Part shown: in pieces, positions 38,735-48,866 of the stretch
How positions within the stretch are numbered: the stretch's first letter is position 1
Layout of the letters: every line of letters starts with the position of its first letter
The notes under the pieces: model-generated
The model's database searches: none
What the model was told of the DNA's origin: nothing
The model's input: the letters and a program-made list of their open reading frames with translations, nothing else
NCBI GenBank assembly: GCA_003331005.1
Contig: QENC01000001.1
Location: forward strand, 492,001-556,000
Length of the DNA: 64,000 nt
Origin: Candidatus Tokpelaia sp. JSC085
GTDB lineage: Bacteria > Pseudomonadota > Alphaproteobacteria > Rhizobiales > Rhizobiaceae
Direction of reading: 5' to 3'
Translations under genes and position numbers: made by a program

Positions 38735-40942
38735 ATGTTTGTATCTGACACTTATGTAACGCGGGAAAACCTGAAGGTTAAAAGCGGTCTTGCGGATTTT
38801 ATTGAAATGGAAGCGCTTGTGGGGCTTTCTATTGAGGCTGGGGAATTCTGGCATGGTTTTTCTGATCTTTGCACCAAACATATGTGTACAAACAGAAACC
38901 TTTTGCAAGAACGCGAACATCTTCAGCAGAAGATAGACCACTGGCATGCAGAGAATGGATCTGCTACAAGTAAACCCGCAGCATATCAGAGTTTTTTACG
39001 GAAAATTGGCTATCTTGTTGCAGAGCCTGAAAATTTCAGAATTTCAACCGGGAGCCTTGATCCTGAAATAACTGCAATATCAGGGCCGCAATTGGTTGTA
39101 CCACTTTCCAATGCCCGCTATGCTCTGAATGCAGTTAATGCTCGGTGGGGTAGTTTGTACGATGCACTTTACGGCACAGATGCCATTCCGCAAAGAGGGA
39201 ATCTACAAGCCAGACAAGAATATAATTCTATACGGGGACAGGCAGTTTTTGATTATGTTGCAACGTTCATGGATGAAGTCTTTCCACTGAAAAATGGACG
39301 GCATGGTGATGTAACAGCTTATAAGGTTGAAAAGAAGAGTCAGATTCAGTGTGCAAGACTTGTCATAATAGCCAATGATGCAAAGACTCAGCTGCAGAGT
39401 GAGGCTGCTTTCATCGGGTACAGGGAAGAAAACAACAAGCTCTATATTCTGTTAACTCATCATCGTTTGCATATTGAGCTTGTGGTCGACCACACTCATC
39501 CAATTGGAAAAATACATCCTGCAGGGCTTTCCGATGTGCTGGTTGAAAGTGCGATTACAGTCATTCAGGATTGTGAGGATTCTGTTGCAGCAGTTGATGT
39601 CCAGGATAAGGTTGCAGTATACCGTAACTGGCTTGGCCTCATGCAGGCGAGTCTTGAAGAAACCTTCGAAAAAAATAGCAGGAAAGTTGTAAGAAAGCTT
39701 AATCCAGACAAACATTACAGATCTGCTAATGGTGACATTATTTCAATGAAAGGACGGGCACTGATGATGGTGCGCAACGTCGGTCATCATATGATGACGG
39801 ATATAGTCCTAGATGGAAATGGAAAACCTGTCGGCGAAGGATTTATGGATGCCACCATCACAACACTGTGTGCTATGCACGATATCAAGCAACAAAAAAA
39901 CTCAAAAGTTGGTGCTGTTTATATTGTTAAGCCTAAAATGCATTGTCCAAAAGAGGTTGCTTTCTCTGTAGCACTATTTGCAGATGTCGAAAGGATATTA
40001 GGACTATCTGCTAATACAATAAAAATTGGCATTATGGATGAAGAACGGCGTATGTCCGCCACTCTAAAAGCTTCTATAAAAGAGGCAGAGGAACGCGTTT
40101 TCTTCATTAATACAGGCTTTTTAGACAGAACAGGCGATGAAATACACACTGCGATGCAAGCCGGCCCGGTATTACCGAAAGAACAGCTAAAGGCGGATTC
40201 ATGGCTGTCTACTTATGAAGATCGCAATGTAGTGATCGGTCTGCAATGCGGTTTTATAGGGCGCGCCCAGATTGGTAAGGGCATGTGGGCCAAGCCCGAT
40301 TCAATGCATGATATGCTAGAACAGAAAATAGATCATCCTAAGTTGGGGGCCAATTGCGCATGGGTGCCTTCACCAACGGCATCGACACTGCACGCCCTTC
40401 ATTATCATTATGTAAATGTGCAAGAGGTACAGGAAAAACGTTTAAATGAAGCACTACCGTCTCTTTCAGCTCTTTTTTCTCTGCCGATTCTTGATCCATC
40501 CCGTTTATCTGAACGTATGATACAGGATGAGCTGGATAATAATGCACAAGGCATTCTCGGTTATGTTGTTCGCTGGGTTAATCAAGGTATTGGTTGTTCA
40601 AAAGTACCGGATATTCATAATACGCCCTTAATGGAAGATCGTGCGACCTGTCGTATATCATCACAGATAGTTGCCAATTGGCTGAAGCATAATGTGATAT
40701 CAGAGGCAGATCTCTTGGAGAGTTTCAAACGAATGGCAGCAGTTGTAGATGCACAAAACAAAAATGATTCCTCATATAATCCGATGGCACTAAATACAGA
40801 AAACTCTGCCGCTTTTCAGGCAGCATTGACGTTAGTGTTGCAAGGAGCTGAATCTCCCTCAGGCTACACGGAAGAAGTGCTGCATACATCCCGTAAGGTT
40901 GTCAAGAAAAGATTGCTTGCAAAAAGCAAGCATCATAGCTAG
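38735..40942 (+). CDS. glcB: malate synthase G
   Basis: 735 residues from the ATG at 38735, with AAGGA six bases before; a longer frame starts at 38705. Malate synthase G condenses glyoxylate with acetyl-CoA. Conserved segments are DCEDSVAAVDVQDKV, GRALMMVRNVGHHMM (catalytic arginine), EGFMDATITTLCAMHD, FLDRTGDEIHT, GANCAWVPSPTASTLHALHYH and MEDRATCRISSQIVANWL (catalytic aspartate). Lying behind the flavoprotein and allE, it most likely consumes glyoxylate released by AllA, not that of a glyoxylate shunt. No isocitrate lyase is seen here. Confidence 0.96.
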   Translation: MFVSDTYVTRENLKVKSGLADFIEMEALVGLSIEAGEFWHGFSDLCTKHMCTNRNLLQEREHLQQKIDHWHAENGSATSKPAAYQSFLRKIGYLVAEPENFRISTGSLDPEITAISGPQLVVPLSNARYALNAVNARWGSLYDALYGTDAIPQRGNLQARQEYNSIRGQAVFDYVATFMDEVFPLKNGRHGDVTAYKVEKKSQIQCARLVIIANDAKTQLQSEAAFIGYREENNKLYILLTHHRLHIELVVDHTHPIGKIHPAGLSDVLVESAITVIQDCEDSVAAVDVQDKVAVYRNWLGLMQASLEETFEKNSRKVVRKLNPDKHYRSANGDIISMKGRALMMVRNVGHHMMTDIVLDGNGKPVGEGFMDATITTLCAMHDIKQQKNSKVGAVYIVKPKMHCPKEVAFSVALFADVERILGLSANTIKIGIMDEERRMSATLKASIKEAEERVFFINTGFLDRTGDEIHTAMQAGPVLPKEQLKADSWLSTYEDRNVVIGLQCGFIGRAQIGKGMWAKPDSMHDMLEQKIDHPKLGANCAWVPSPTASTLHALHYHYVNVQEVQEKRLNEALPSLSALFSLPILDPSRLSERMIQDELDNNAQGILGYVVRWVNQGIGCSKVPDIHNTPLMEDRATCRISSQIVANWLKHNVISEADLLESFKRMAAVVDAQNKNDSSYNPMALNTENSAAFQAALTLVLQGAESPSGYTEEVLHTSRKVVKKRLLAKSKHHS

Positions 40943-41060
40943 CGTACGTCGTGTAGTCCCAAGACAGGGATCGGATCTTTACGATCTATCCAGTGTTTTT
41001 TCTGAAAACCATTTTATGGCTTGCGTGAACAGGACGAGTATTCTAGGGATTATCCCGGAT

Positions 41061-41137
<77 letters not shown>

Positions 41138-41200
41138 TTATGCCTTATTCTGCATCAGATATATCGCTATAGTTCCTGCAATGCAGTGAATCCTGGCACA

Positions 41201-43429
41201 TTATTTTTTTGATGTGATCTTTTTAAAATCAGCAAACTGCGAGATGAGATTATACAGACGATCCAAAACTGCCAGTCTGTTTGCCCTGATTAGCATATTT
41301 GCATCGTTGACAAGAACTTTTTTAAAAAAAGCGTCAATTGAATCTATGAGAATAGGCAGAGAAAATAAGGCAGGCGTAAAACGATATTCCCTGATAAGAG
41401 GCGTTATTTTCTTCTCGACTTTGGAGATGGCCTCATTAAGTATCACTTCCTCCTTTTCCCGAAAACGGGTTTGATCAATTGTTGCAGCAATAATTGTGTT
41501 TTTCTTGGTTTCCATATCCAGCATACTAATGACACGTTTAATGCTGTTAAGAAGCTTATTTCCATCATCCGTATTGATAAATGCAATCAGCGCTTCCGCA
41601 CAACGTGTCATCTGTACAAGATCATCTGTTCGTGGCACGGCTTCAATAACGTCATGACGAACACCGTGATCGCGAAGATACACTCTAAGACGTTCATGAA
41701 AGAAGGCAAGCAAATCGTCCAAAATAAGATCAATATCTGTGAATAATGCTTCCTGATCCTCAACAGCTTTTTTGTTATAAGCAGCGTCTTGATATTTGCT
41801 GATATCATAGCTCAGGAGGTGACTTGCTTCACGAAGAAGATACATAAGATGGATTTTACAATTTTGTGAAAGCACAAGGCGAATAATGCCGAGTGCAATG
41901 CGTCTCAGAGCATAGGGATCTTTGGACCCTGTCGGTTTTTCGTCTATCATCCAGAAACCGACAAGCGTATCAATTTTGTCGGCAAGAGCAACGGCAATCG
42001 AGACCGGATTTCTTGGGACAGAATCGGTTGGACCTTTTGGTTGATAATGCTCTTCAATTGCCAAAGAAACGCTTGCATTTTCACCTTGCAGTATAGCATA
42101 CTGATGCCCCATATGACCCTGCAGTTCTGGAAATTCACTGATAATTTCTGTCTGAAGATCTGCTTTTGCTAAGGTCGCTGCCCTGTAGACAAATGTGGGA
42201 TTGGCACCGACGATCGGTGCTATTTTCACAGAGAGAGCCGCAATCCGGGCAACTTGCTCACCCTGTGTCCCAAGTTTTGCATGAAACGCAACATTGAGAT
42301 GATCAAGATGTGCCATTCGCTGATCAAGAGGTTTTTTCAGATCAAGCCCAAATTTCTCGGAGGCTGCTATATATCTATCGAGCTTGGGTAGTGATACCAG
42401 ATCTTTATGCCAGAAATAGAGAGCATCAGAAAGTCGTGCTCTGATAACCTTACTGTATCCAGCAGCGATTTCCTTACCATTGTCTTTTGTTTCAATATTG
42501 GAGATCAAAATAAAATGGTTTGAAAGAGCATCTCTTGTATCTCCGCGTTTGCGCGTGACAAAGCATTTTTGATGAGCATGGATGGTCCGACGGATGATTT
42601 CCGGGGGAATAATCAGAAATTGTTCATCAAACTGTCCGATCAGCACGACAGGCCACTCAACAAGTCCTGTCACTTCTTCAACAAGTTCGTTGTTTGAAAT
42701 CAGCTCAAGTCCATGGGAAACACACAAGTTTTGTGCGTCAGTCAGAATAATATTTCTACGCCTTTCAGCATCAAGGACGACCTTTGCCTGTTCCAACTTC
42801 TCTGTATAATCAGCAAAATTATGTATCACAATCGGATTGCGGTTACACATAAAACGATGACCATATGTGATATTATCAGAATGGATCCCTCCAACTTCAA
42901 AATCAATGACCTCAGAATCTGTATCAGTTGTCAACAGGCATAAAATTGAGTGAAGTGGCCGTACCCATCGTAATGATCCAGGATAGAGTGAAGACATGCC
43001 CCAGCGCATGGATTTCGGCCAGGGGAAATGGCGTATTATATCTGGGATTGCTTCAGCAATAATCATTTGCGCGCTGCGGCCCCGTTTAGCTGTTCTGGTA
43101 ATATAATAATCACCCCTGACCGGATCATGGACAATGTCCGCTTGTGATATGTCGTCAAGCTTAGCAGAGCGGACAAAACCAGCAATTGCAGATTGCGGTG
43201 CATTTACAGAAGGCCCCTTGCGCTTTTCATAAATATCACTGGATCTGATCGTCAATCCGCGCAAATACAGTGTAAGGCGGCGTGGAGTCCAGTATACATG
43301 CACATCTTCATAGGTCAGTCCTGCATTGCCAAGCCTGTCAGTGACCAACCTCCTAAGGGTAGATGCTGCTTGATATTGCATACGCGCTGGTATTTCTTCA
43401 GAAAGAAGTTCAAGAAGCAGGTCAGCCAT
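41201..43429 (-). CDS. glyS: glycine-tRNA ligase beta subunit
   Basis: 742 residues. The start [22 protein letters not shown] and TPRRLTLYLRGL are typical, as is FPKSMRW-like HFPWPKSMRWG, and the middle HAKLGTQGEQVARI and DLQTEIISEFPELQGHMGHQYA (an HD-like domain). The C-terminus holds the anticodon-binding helices. GlyS pairs with GlyQ in an alpha2beta2 enzyme. Its ATG overlaps the glyQ stop by one base (TAATG). Complete in length. Confidence 0.96.
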   Translation of the reverse strand: MADLLLELLSEEIPARMQYQAASTLRRLVTDRLGNAGLTYEDVHVYWTPRRLTLYLRGLTIRSSDIYEKRKGPSVNAPQSAIAGFVRSAKLDDISQADIVHDPVRGDYYITRTAKRGRSAQMIIAEAIPDIIRHFPWPKSMRWGMSSLYPGSLRWVRPLHSILCLLTTDTDSEVIDFEVGGIHSDNITYGHRFMCNRNPIVIHNFADYTEKLEQAKVVLDAERRRNIILTDAQNLCVSHGLELISNNELVEEVTGLVEWPVVLIGQFDEQFLIIPPEIIRRTIHAHQKCFVTRKRGDTRDALSNHFILISNIETKDNGKEIAAGYSKVIRARLSDALYFWHKDLVSLPKLDRYIAASEKFGLDLKKPLDQRMAHLDHLNVAFHAKLGTQGEQVARIAALSVKIAPIVGANPTFVYRAATLAKADLQTEIISEFPELQGHMGHQYAILQGENASVSLAIEEHYQPKGPTDSVPRNPVSIAVALADKIDTLVGFWMIDEKPTGSKDPYALRRIALGIIRLVLSQNCKIHLMYLLREASHLLSYDISKYQDAAYNKKAVEDQEALFTDIDLILDDLLAFFHERLRVYLRDHGVRHDVIEAVPRTDDLVQMTRCAEALIAFINTDDGNKLLNSIKRVISMLDMETKKNTIIAATIDQTRFREKEEVILNEAISKVEKKITPLIREYRFTPALFSLPILIDSIDAFFKKVLVNDANMLIRANRLAVLDRLYNLISQFADFKKITSKK

Positions 43430-44370
43430 TATCGGCTCCTTTCTTTAGAGCAGATACAGCCTGCGTCTGTAAGCAAGAATGCATCCCCGCACCGTCGGGC
43501 AAGACTACGCACACGCAGAATATAGCTTTGCCGTTCTGTTACAGACAGCACCCCACGCGTCTGCAATAGATTAAAGATATGGCTCGCTTTTATACATTGG
43601 TCATAAGCTGGTAGAACACAACGATGAAAGTCACCCGTTTTTGGAGGCATTCCAGCAGCGAGAATAGCTATACATTCCCGTTCAGCATCAATAAAATGGC
43701 GATATAGAAGGCTCGTATCAGCAAGTTCAAAATTAAATAATGAATATTCCTGTTCTGCCTGAAGAAAAATATCAGCATAAGTAATACGTTCTTTCCCTAC
43801 TCGTCCGTTGAAGTTGATATCATAGATAGAATCAACACCTTGCAGATACATGGCAAGACGTTCAATACCATAGGTTATTTCACCAGAGACGGGTGTGCAT
43901 TCAATTCCGCAAACTTGCTGAAAATATGTAAACTGCGAGACTTCCATGCTATCACACCAACATTCCCATCCCAGACCACACGCCCCCAGTGTCGGGCTTT
44001 CCCAATCATCCTCAACAAAGCGTATATCATGCAAAGAGCTATCCAGCCCAATAGCCTTTAGTGAATCAAGATATAATTCCTGAATATCAGAGGGAGACGG
44101 CTTGAGTAACACCTGAAACTGATAATAGTGCTGAAGACGGTTCGGATTTTTTCCATATCGTCCATCTCCCGGACGCCGTGATGGTTGGACATAAGCGACT
44201 TTCCATGGTCTTGGACCGAGAGAGCGAAGTGTTGTTGCTGGGTGGAATGTCCCTGCTCCAACCTCCATATCATAAGGCTGAAGAATGACACAGCCATATT
44301 TTGCCCAATAATTCTGTAGTATTAGGATCAGTCCCTGAAAAGAGCAATTGGGATTCAGATATTCTGGCAA
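43429..44370 (-). CDS. glyQ: glycine-tRNA ligase alpha subunit
   Basis: 313 residues. [44 protein letters not shown] (read in parts, about 8-50) is the classic opening, followed by [32 protein letters not shown] and [31 protein letters not shown] of the catalytic core. It makes glycyl-adenylate and charges tRNA-Gly together with GlyS. First gene of glyQ-glyS. Confidence 0.96.
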   Translation of the reverse strand: MPEYLNPNCSFQGLILILQNYWAKYGCVILQPYDMEVGAGTFHPATTLRSLGPRPWKVAYVQPSRRPGDGRYGKNPNRLQHYYQFQVLLKPSPSDIQELYLDSLKAIGLDSSLHDIRFVEDDWESPTLGACGLGWECWCDSMEVSQFTYFQQVCGIECTPVSGEITYGIERLAMYLQGVDSIYDINFNGRVGKERITYADIFLQAEQEYSLFNFELADTSLLYRHFIDAERECIAILAAGMPPKTGDFHRCVLPAYDQCIKASHIFNLLQTRGVLSVTERQSYILRVRSLARRCGDAFLLTDAGCICSKERSR

Positions 44371-44701
44371 GGAGATAGACCTTTTTCAAAGACATAAAGA
44401 CATGATGTACAAGCGCAAAACATCTTTTTTATTTTCGTTTTTTATTGTGTCATGATGTTAACCATCTTATCCTGTCTTGACAACCAGTTTCCTGGATCAG
44501 TCCTTATTTACTGTAGTTACTGTAGGATTGCCTGCAATTAAATTCATTGCATATGTCCCGTATTTCATGTGCAGCAAGCAGTGCTAACTAAGAAAAGACA
44601 GTGTAAAATTCAAGGCAGTTCCGAATTGATATTAGTAGCAGGCATTTATTCACTCAACTCGGAAATAATAAACATCCCTTTTAAGGTCAGTTCCAGCGAT
44701 T
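44371..44701. other. intergenic gap, glyQ to ispB
   Basis: About 330 bases. The only structure I see is a perfect 9-base tandem repeat, TTACTGTAG twice, at 44508-44525. No convincing gene or hairpin with a T run was found. Confidence 0.45.
44508..44525. repeat. 9-bp perfect tandem repeat
   Basis: TTACTGTAG occurs twice without a gap, in the spacer upstream of glyQ. Confidence 0.85.
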
Positions 44702-45712
44702 TCAATGGAAACGGCTCATGCAGAAGTCAATGACCTTGATCAATGCATCTTTTTGCGGACTTGCCTTCAGTGGAAGTAAGGCCTGGTGGGCTCTCTCACC
44801 GGAGAGGCGTGCACGTTGGATGGTATCGTCAAGGCTTTTATATTTGTGCATCAACGCCAGTGCTGTTGCAAGTGCTGTGTTATCATTTTCCCCCATCTCC
44901 ATGGCTCTTCTCCAGAAGAGGCGTTCCTCCTTTGAACTTCTGGAAAAACTGAGAATGACCGGCATGGTAATCTTACCTTCTCGGAAATCATCCCCAATAT
45001 TTTTTCCTAGATTATCTGCAATCCCTCCATAATCAAGCACGTCATCAATCAGTTGAAACGCAAGACCAAGGCTGCTTCCATAACGGAAAAGGGCAGTACG
45101 AATTTTATCACCTCCGCCTGCAAGTACTGGTCCGACTTCAGCTGCTGCTGCAAAAAGTGTTGCTGTCTTAGCATTTATGACGGCAAGATATTCCTGCTCG
45201 CTAGTTTCCATATGTTTTGCAGCTGCCAGCTGCATAACTTCGCCCTCGGCAATAATGGCTGCAGCGTTTGAAAAAATATCAAGGCAGGTTAGTGAGCCGA
45301 CATCAACCATCATTTTGAATGCCTGTCCAAGAAGAAAATCCCCGACAAGCACACTGGCTTGGTTGCCCCAGATCATACGTGCAGTAGATTTACCACGTCT
45401 CCGGCCGCTTTCATCAACGACATCATCATGTAGAAGCGTTGCTGTATGCATGAACTCGACGGCAGCAGCTAATTTGATGTGATGTGGACCATCATAGCCG
45501 AACATCCTTGCCGCCGCGAGAGTGATCATAGGGCGTAGACGCTTTCCTCCGGATGATATCAGGTGATTTGCCACTTCTGGAATCATCTGGATCTCCGAAC
45601 AAGCTTTTGAACGAACCAGTTCATTTACAGCCAACATGTCATCATAGGTCAGATCAACTAGTGGCTGAATTGAGGCCTGCATATTTTTTTCCAGTATGGC
45701 AGAAGCAATCAA
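44702..45712 (-). CDS. ispB: polyprenyl (octaprenyl-type) diphosphate synthase
   Basis: 336 residues from a TTG at 45712, chosen because AGGAGAGG lies five bases before it and the length then fits the family; the open frame runs back to 45847. The two aspartate motifs are LLHDDVVDESGRRRG and FQLIDDVLDYGG, with SSGGKRLRP early and GDFREGKITMPVIL late. The enzyme builds the long isoprenoid tail of ubiquinone and supplies UbiA (26.4-27.4 kb). Chain length (probably C40-C50) cannot be read with certainty. Divergent from the next gene. Confidence 0.92.
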   Translation of the reverse strand: MIASAILEKNMQASIQPLVDLTYDDMLAVNELVRSKACSEIQMIPEVANHLISSGGKRLRPMITLAAARMFGYDGPHHIKLAAAVEFMHTATLLHDDVVDESGRRRGKSTARMIWGNQASVLVGDFLLGQAFKMMVDVGSLTCLDIFSNAAAIIAEGEVMQLAAAKHMETSEQEYLAVINAKTATLFAAAAEVGPVLAGGGDKIRTALFRYGSSLGLAFQLIDDVLDYGGIADNLGKNIGDDFREGKITMPVILSFSRSSKEERLFWRRAMEMGENDNTALATALALMHKYKSLDDTIQRARLSGERAHQALLPLKASPQKDALIKVIDFCMSRFH

Positions 45713-45904
45713 TACATCCTCTCCTATCGAATTCTGCTGCAACAGCATAAGATAAGATAGGAGGAAATTCGGCTCAAGCGGCAATTTGCTAGAATACATG
45801 TTAATATGTAATAATATTTGGGAAAAAGAATTTTTCTCTTTATACAATACACTATGAAACTAGGCTAAAAATATGTAACTCTCTCAAAAAAAAGAGAAAA
45901 CATC

Positions 45905-46687
45905 GTGTCTGTAAAAGAAACAATAGATATCTTTCATCGGGGACGGTTTTGCTTGGTTCAACCGGTCCAACGTGGACATAGGGCCGGTATTGATGCCATG
46001 ATTCTTGCAAGTTGTGTACCACATGGCTTTATGGGAAAGGTTGCAGATCTGGGAAGCGGTGCAGGGGCAGCAGGACTTGCAGTGCTTTCACGTTGTCCAG
46101 AAGCTTGTGTGACATTGGTTGAATCTTCTCCTTTTATGCTGTCTTTTACTAAAAAAACATTGGCTCATCCGTATAATGCTGAAATCTGTCAGAGGGCATG
46201 TATCGTCGCAGCAGATGTGACCTTAATTGGTCAGGCGCGTCACAAGGCTGTCCTTGCTGACAGCAGCTTTGATTTCGTCATCATGAATCCGCCTTTTAAT
46301 AGACCGATAGATACTAGGACTCCTGATTGTGAAAAAGCCAAGGCGCATGTTATGTGCAAAGGCCTTTTTGAGACCTGGTTGCGTACTGCAGAAGCTATCG
46401 TTCAACCACGAGGTGGATTGGGATTAATTGCGAGGCCTTCTTCTATTACAGAGATTCTATCTGCTCTTGATGGGCGTTTCGGTGGGATCAAGATTGTTCC
46501 TGTCTATCCGCGTTATTCACTGGCGTCGATCCGTATTATCATTGCTGCAACGAGATCAAGCCGTGCGACAACGCAAATACTACCGCCGCTTATTTTACAC
46601 GGAGAAGAAGGGAATGCCTTTTTGCCAAGGGCTGAGGAAATAAATAATGGACAACTGAGTCTGTGGAATGGGGTGTCATTGAATTGA
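45905..46687 (+). CDS. TrmN6/YfiC-like adenine-N6 methyltransferase
   Basis: 260 residues from a GTG. The SAM-binding motif is VADLGSGAGAAGLAVLSRCP, and the N6-adenine methyltransferase motif NPPFN is in FVIMNPPFNRPID. The gene begins with the RGRFCLVQP-like RFCLVQPVQRGHRAGIDAMILA typical of the YfiC family. E. coli YfiC methylates A37 of tRNA1-Val; the same target is plausible here but not shown. It lies divergent from ispB, as in many Rhizobiales, and is followed by an S49 peptidase gene after 127 bases. Confidence 0.82.
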   Translation: MSVKETIDIFHRGRFCLVQPVQRGHRAGIDAMILASCVPHGFMGKVADLGSGAGAAGLAVLSRCPEACVTLVESSPFMLSFTKKTLAHPYNAEICQRACIVAADVTLIGQARHKAVLADSSFDFVIMNPPFNRPIDTRTPDCEKAKAHVMCKGLFETWLRTAEAIVQPRGGLGLIARPSSITEILSALDGRFGGIKIVPVYPRYSLASIRIIIAATRSSRATTQILPPLILHGEEGNAFLPRAEEINNGQLSLWNGVSLN

Positions 46688-46814
46688 ATATGCAGTCATT
46701 CTGCTTGCCTTTTTTTTATGAATTGAATGTCTTTCAATAACTGGCAAATGATCTTAATATCAACAATTTATCTTGCCAGTCTTTTCGGTAAAAGTAATCT
46801 AAGGGGAAATAACT

Positions 46815-47669
46815 TTGGTAAATGTGATAAAATGTATGCTCTCACGCTTTCGTTCAGAGAAGACGACAAGAATACCGGTTGTTCGGTTACAAGGTATGAT
46901 CATTGCCCGCTCATCGCCACTCAAAAATACCTTATCCCTTGCTGGTTGTGCGGCAATGCTTGAAAAGGCGTTTCACGATAAACGTGCGCCAGCTGTTGCT
47001 ATTTTGGTCAACTCACCTGGTGGGTCCGCCGTCCAGGCGCGGCTTATTTTCAAGCGTATTCGCGATTTGGCAGAGGAAAATAAAAAGCATGTCTTCGTTT
47101 TTATAGAAGATGCGGCTGCCTCTGGCGGATATATGATTGCTTGTGCAGGGGATGAAATCTATGCTGATCCGTCATCTATTGTTGGGTCGATAGGGGTTAT
47201 TTCCTCTTCTTTTGGTTTTCCTGAATTTCTCAAAAAAACGGGTATTGAGCGTCGTGTTTATACAGCAGGTAAAAACAAGGCGTTGCTTGATCCTTTTCAG
47301 CCAGAAAAGAAAGAGGATATTGGGTATCTTCAAACCTTACAGCTTGAGATTCATGAACTTTTCATTCATCTTGTAAAGGATCGCCGCAAGGATCGAATCA
47401 ATGATGATAATGATGATGAACTTTTCAGTGGTCTGTTCTGGACAGGTATAAAAGGAAAGGAGCTAGGTCTGATCGATGGTCTTGGTGATGTTCGATCTGT
47501 TTTAAAGGCACGCTATGGTAAGGCAACGCGCCTGAAGCTGATATCAGGACCACGCAGTTTATTTGCTTCTTATAAGCCTGCAGTTTCTATCACGTTTGGA
47601 CATGATACCGTAGATGCCTTGTTAATTGTAGCCGAAGAACATGCATTGCGTATCCGTTACGGACTTTAG
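46815..47669 (+). CDS. S49 family (SppA/SohB-like) serine peptidase
   Basis: 284 residues from a TTG with AAGGGG upstream; the N-terminus (VIKCMLSRFRSEKTTRIPVVRLQG) then matches the family. The catalytic serine is in DAAASGGYMIACAGDEIYAD (about residue 112), and the lysine in YTAGKNKALLDPF. ILVNSPGGSAVQA is the oxyanion region. No clear membrane helix is seen at the N-terminus, so it is a short form, smaller than E. coli SppA. The family degrades signal peptides and membrane-protein fragments. Confidence 0.85.
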   Translation: MVNVIKCMLSRFRSEKTTRIPVVRLQGMIIARSSPLKNTLSLAGCAAMLEKAFHDKRAPAVAILVNSPGGSAVQARLIFKRIRDLAEENKKHVFVFIEDAAASGGYMIACAGDEIYADPSSIVGSIGVISSSFGFPEFLKKTGIERRVYTAGKNKALLDPFQPEKKEDIGYLQTLQLEIHELFIHLVKDRRKDRINDDNDDELFSGLFWTGIKGKELGLIDGLGDVRSVLKARYGKATRLKLISGPRSLFASYKPAVSITFGHDTVDALLIVAEEHALRIRYGL

Positions 47670-47750
47670 AGAAGAATGCATCTTATTCTATTATATTCAA
47701 TTATAGAATGATCTTATACTGGTGAAGAGTATCCCATTCGGATTTGCATC

Positions 47751-48725
47751 TTGTCTTCCAGAATCGGGAAAGTATCATACCAAACGAGATTCAATGTGTT
47801 CCCGATTCACAACGTTTTACATACAAAGAATGACAATTCTGTTGTTGTCCGTCCTCCAGTAAAAATAAATTTGGCCCTACACGTGATAGGTTATCGGGTG
47901 GATGGTTATCATTTGTTGGAAAGTTTAGTCACTTTTAGCCCAGATGGTGATGTGGTACGGATTGCACTGTCAGATTATGATGATTTATCAGTTGACGGCC
48001 CTTTTTCTAATATACTTCGTAATAACGATAGCAATCTTGTTCTGCAGGCACGTGATGTATTTCGTACTGCAGCTAACTGTAAAATTGGGCCAGTTTCTAT
48101 CTATCTGACTAAAAATCTTCCTATTTCATCAGGTGTTGGCGGGGGCTCAGGTGATGCGGCTGCAGTGCTTATTGGTCTGGCAACACTTGTTCCAACAGGA
48201 CTGCGTATAGAGGATCTTATGCGTTGTGCACGAGCAATTGGTGCTGATGTCCCAATGTGTCTAGCTGGACTAGTCCATAAATCCGCTCTGATAGCCTATG
48301 GTATTGGTGATAAAATAAAAATATTGACAGATTTTCCATCGCTACATCTTGTTCTATTCCATCCAGGTCCTGCTGTTGCAACCCCGCTAGTTTTTGCAAG
48401 CCTTGAAAACAAGAAAAACCCGCCGCTTTTTTTTAAAAGAGATGATATCGTTTCATTCGACCGCTTGGTTGATGCCTTGAGACAAACAAGGAATGACCTT
48501 TACACTGTATCTCGCAGGCTTGCTCCGATGCTTGATGAAGGGCTGGAAATTTTGCAAAAAAGCGGGGCAGTGCTTGTTCGCATGTCCGGTTCAGGAACGA
48601 TGTGTTTTGGTCTTTATTCCTCAGCAGAAAAAGCACAGAGGGCAGCACAGAACATTGCTAGATATAAGGGACACTGTTTTGTACAGGCAACAACGACGTG
48701 CGGATGTCAAGTAACGAACGCATGA
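47751..48725 (+). CDS. ispE: 4-diphosphocytidyl-2-C-methyl-D-erythritol kinase
   Basis: 324 residues if the TTG at 47751 is used. A GTG at 47796 (then 309 residues) is nearer to where relatives begin, since the conserved part starts at VRPPVKINLALHVIGYRVDGYHLLESL. The GHMP kinase ATP loop is LPISSGVGGGSGDAAAVL, and the closing motif is VRMSGSGTMCFGLY. IspE phosphorylates CDP-methylerythritol in the non-mevalonate isoprenoid route, which ultimately feeds the prenyl synthase encoded 2 kb to the left. Confidence 0.92.
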   Translation: MSSRIGKVSYQTRFNVFPIHNVLHTKNDNSVVVRPPVKINLALHVIGYRVDGYHLLESLVTFSPDGDVVRIALSDYDDLSVDGPFSNILRNNDSNLVLQARDVFRTAANCKIGPVSIYLTKNLPISSGVGGGSGDAAAVLIGLATLVPTGLRIEDLMRCARAIGADVPMCLAGLVHKSALIAYGIGDKIKILTDFPSLHLVLFHPGPAVATPLVFASLENKKNPPLFFKRDDIVSFDRLVDALRQTRNDLYTVSRRLAPMLDEGLEILQKSGAVLVRMSGSGTMCFGLYSSAEKAQRAAQNIARYKGHCFVQATTTCGCQVTNA

Positions 48726-48823
48726 TGCGAGTATTCACATCATTATTATTTTTCAACCGCCAAAGGATTACGACTAATACTATCTATAAGAAATAATTTT
48801 CAACGACCTGTACATGAATCAAT

Positions 48824-48851
48824 ATGGTCATTTCAAAATGGTCATTTCAAA
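48824..48851. repeat. 14-bp perfect tandem repeat before the cls stop
   Basis: ATGGTCATTTCAAA occurs at 48824-48837 and again at 48838-48851, in the gap between ispE and cls. Confidence 0.9.
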
Positions 48852-48866
48852 CGTTTAAAAGCAAAC

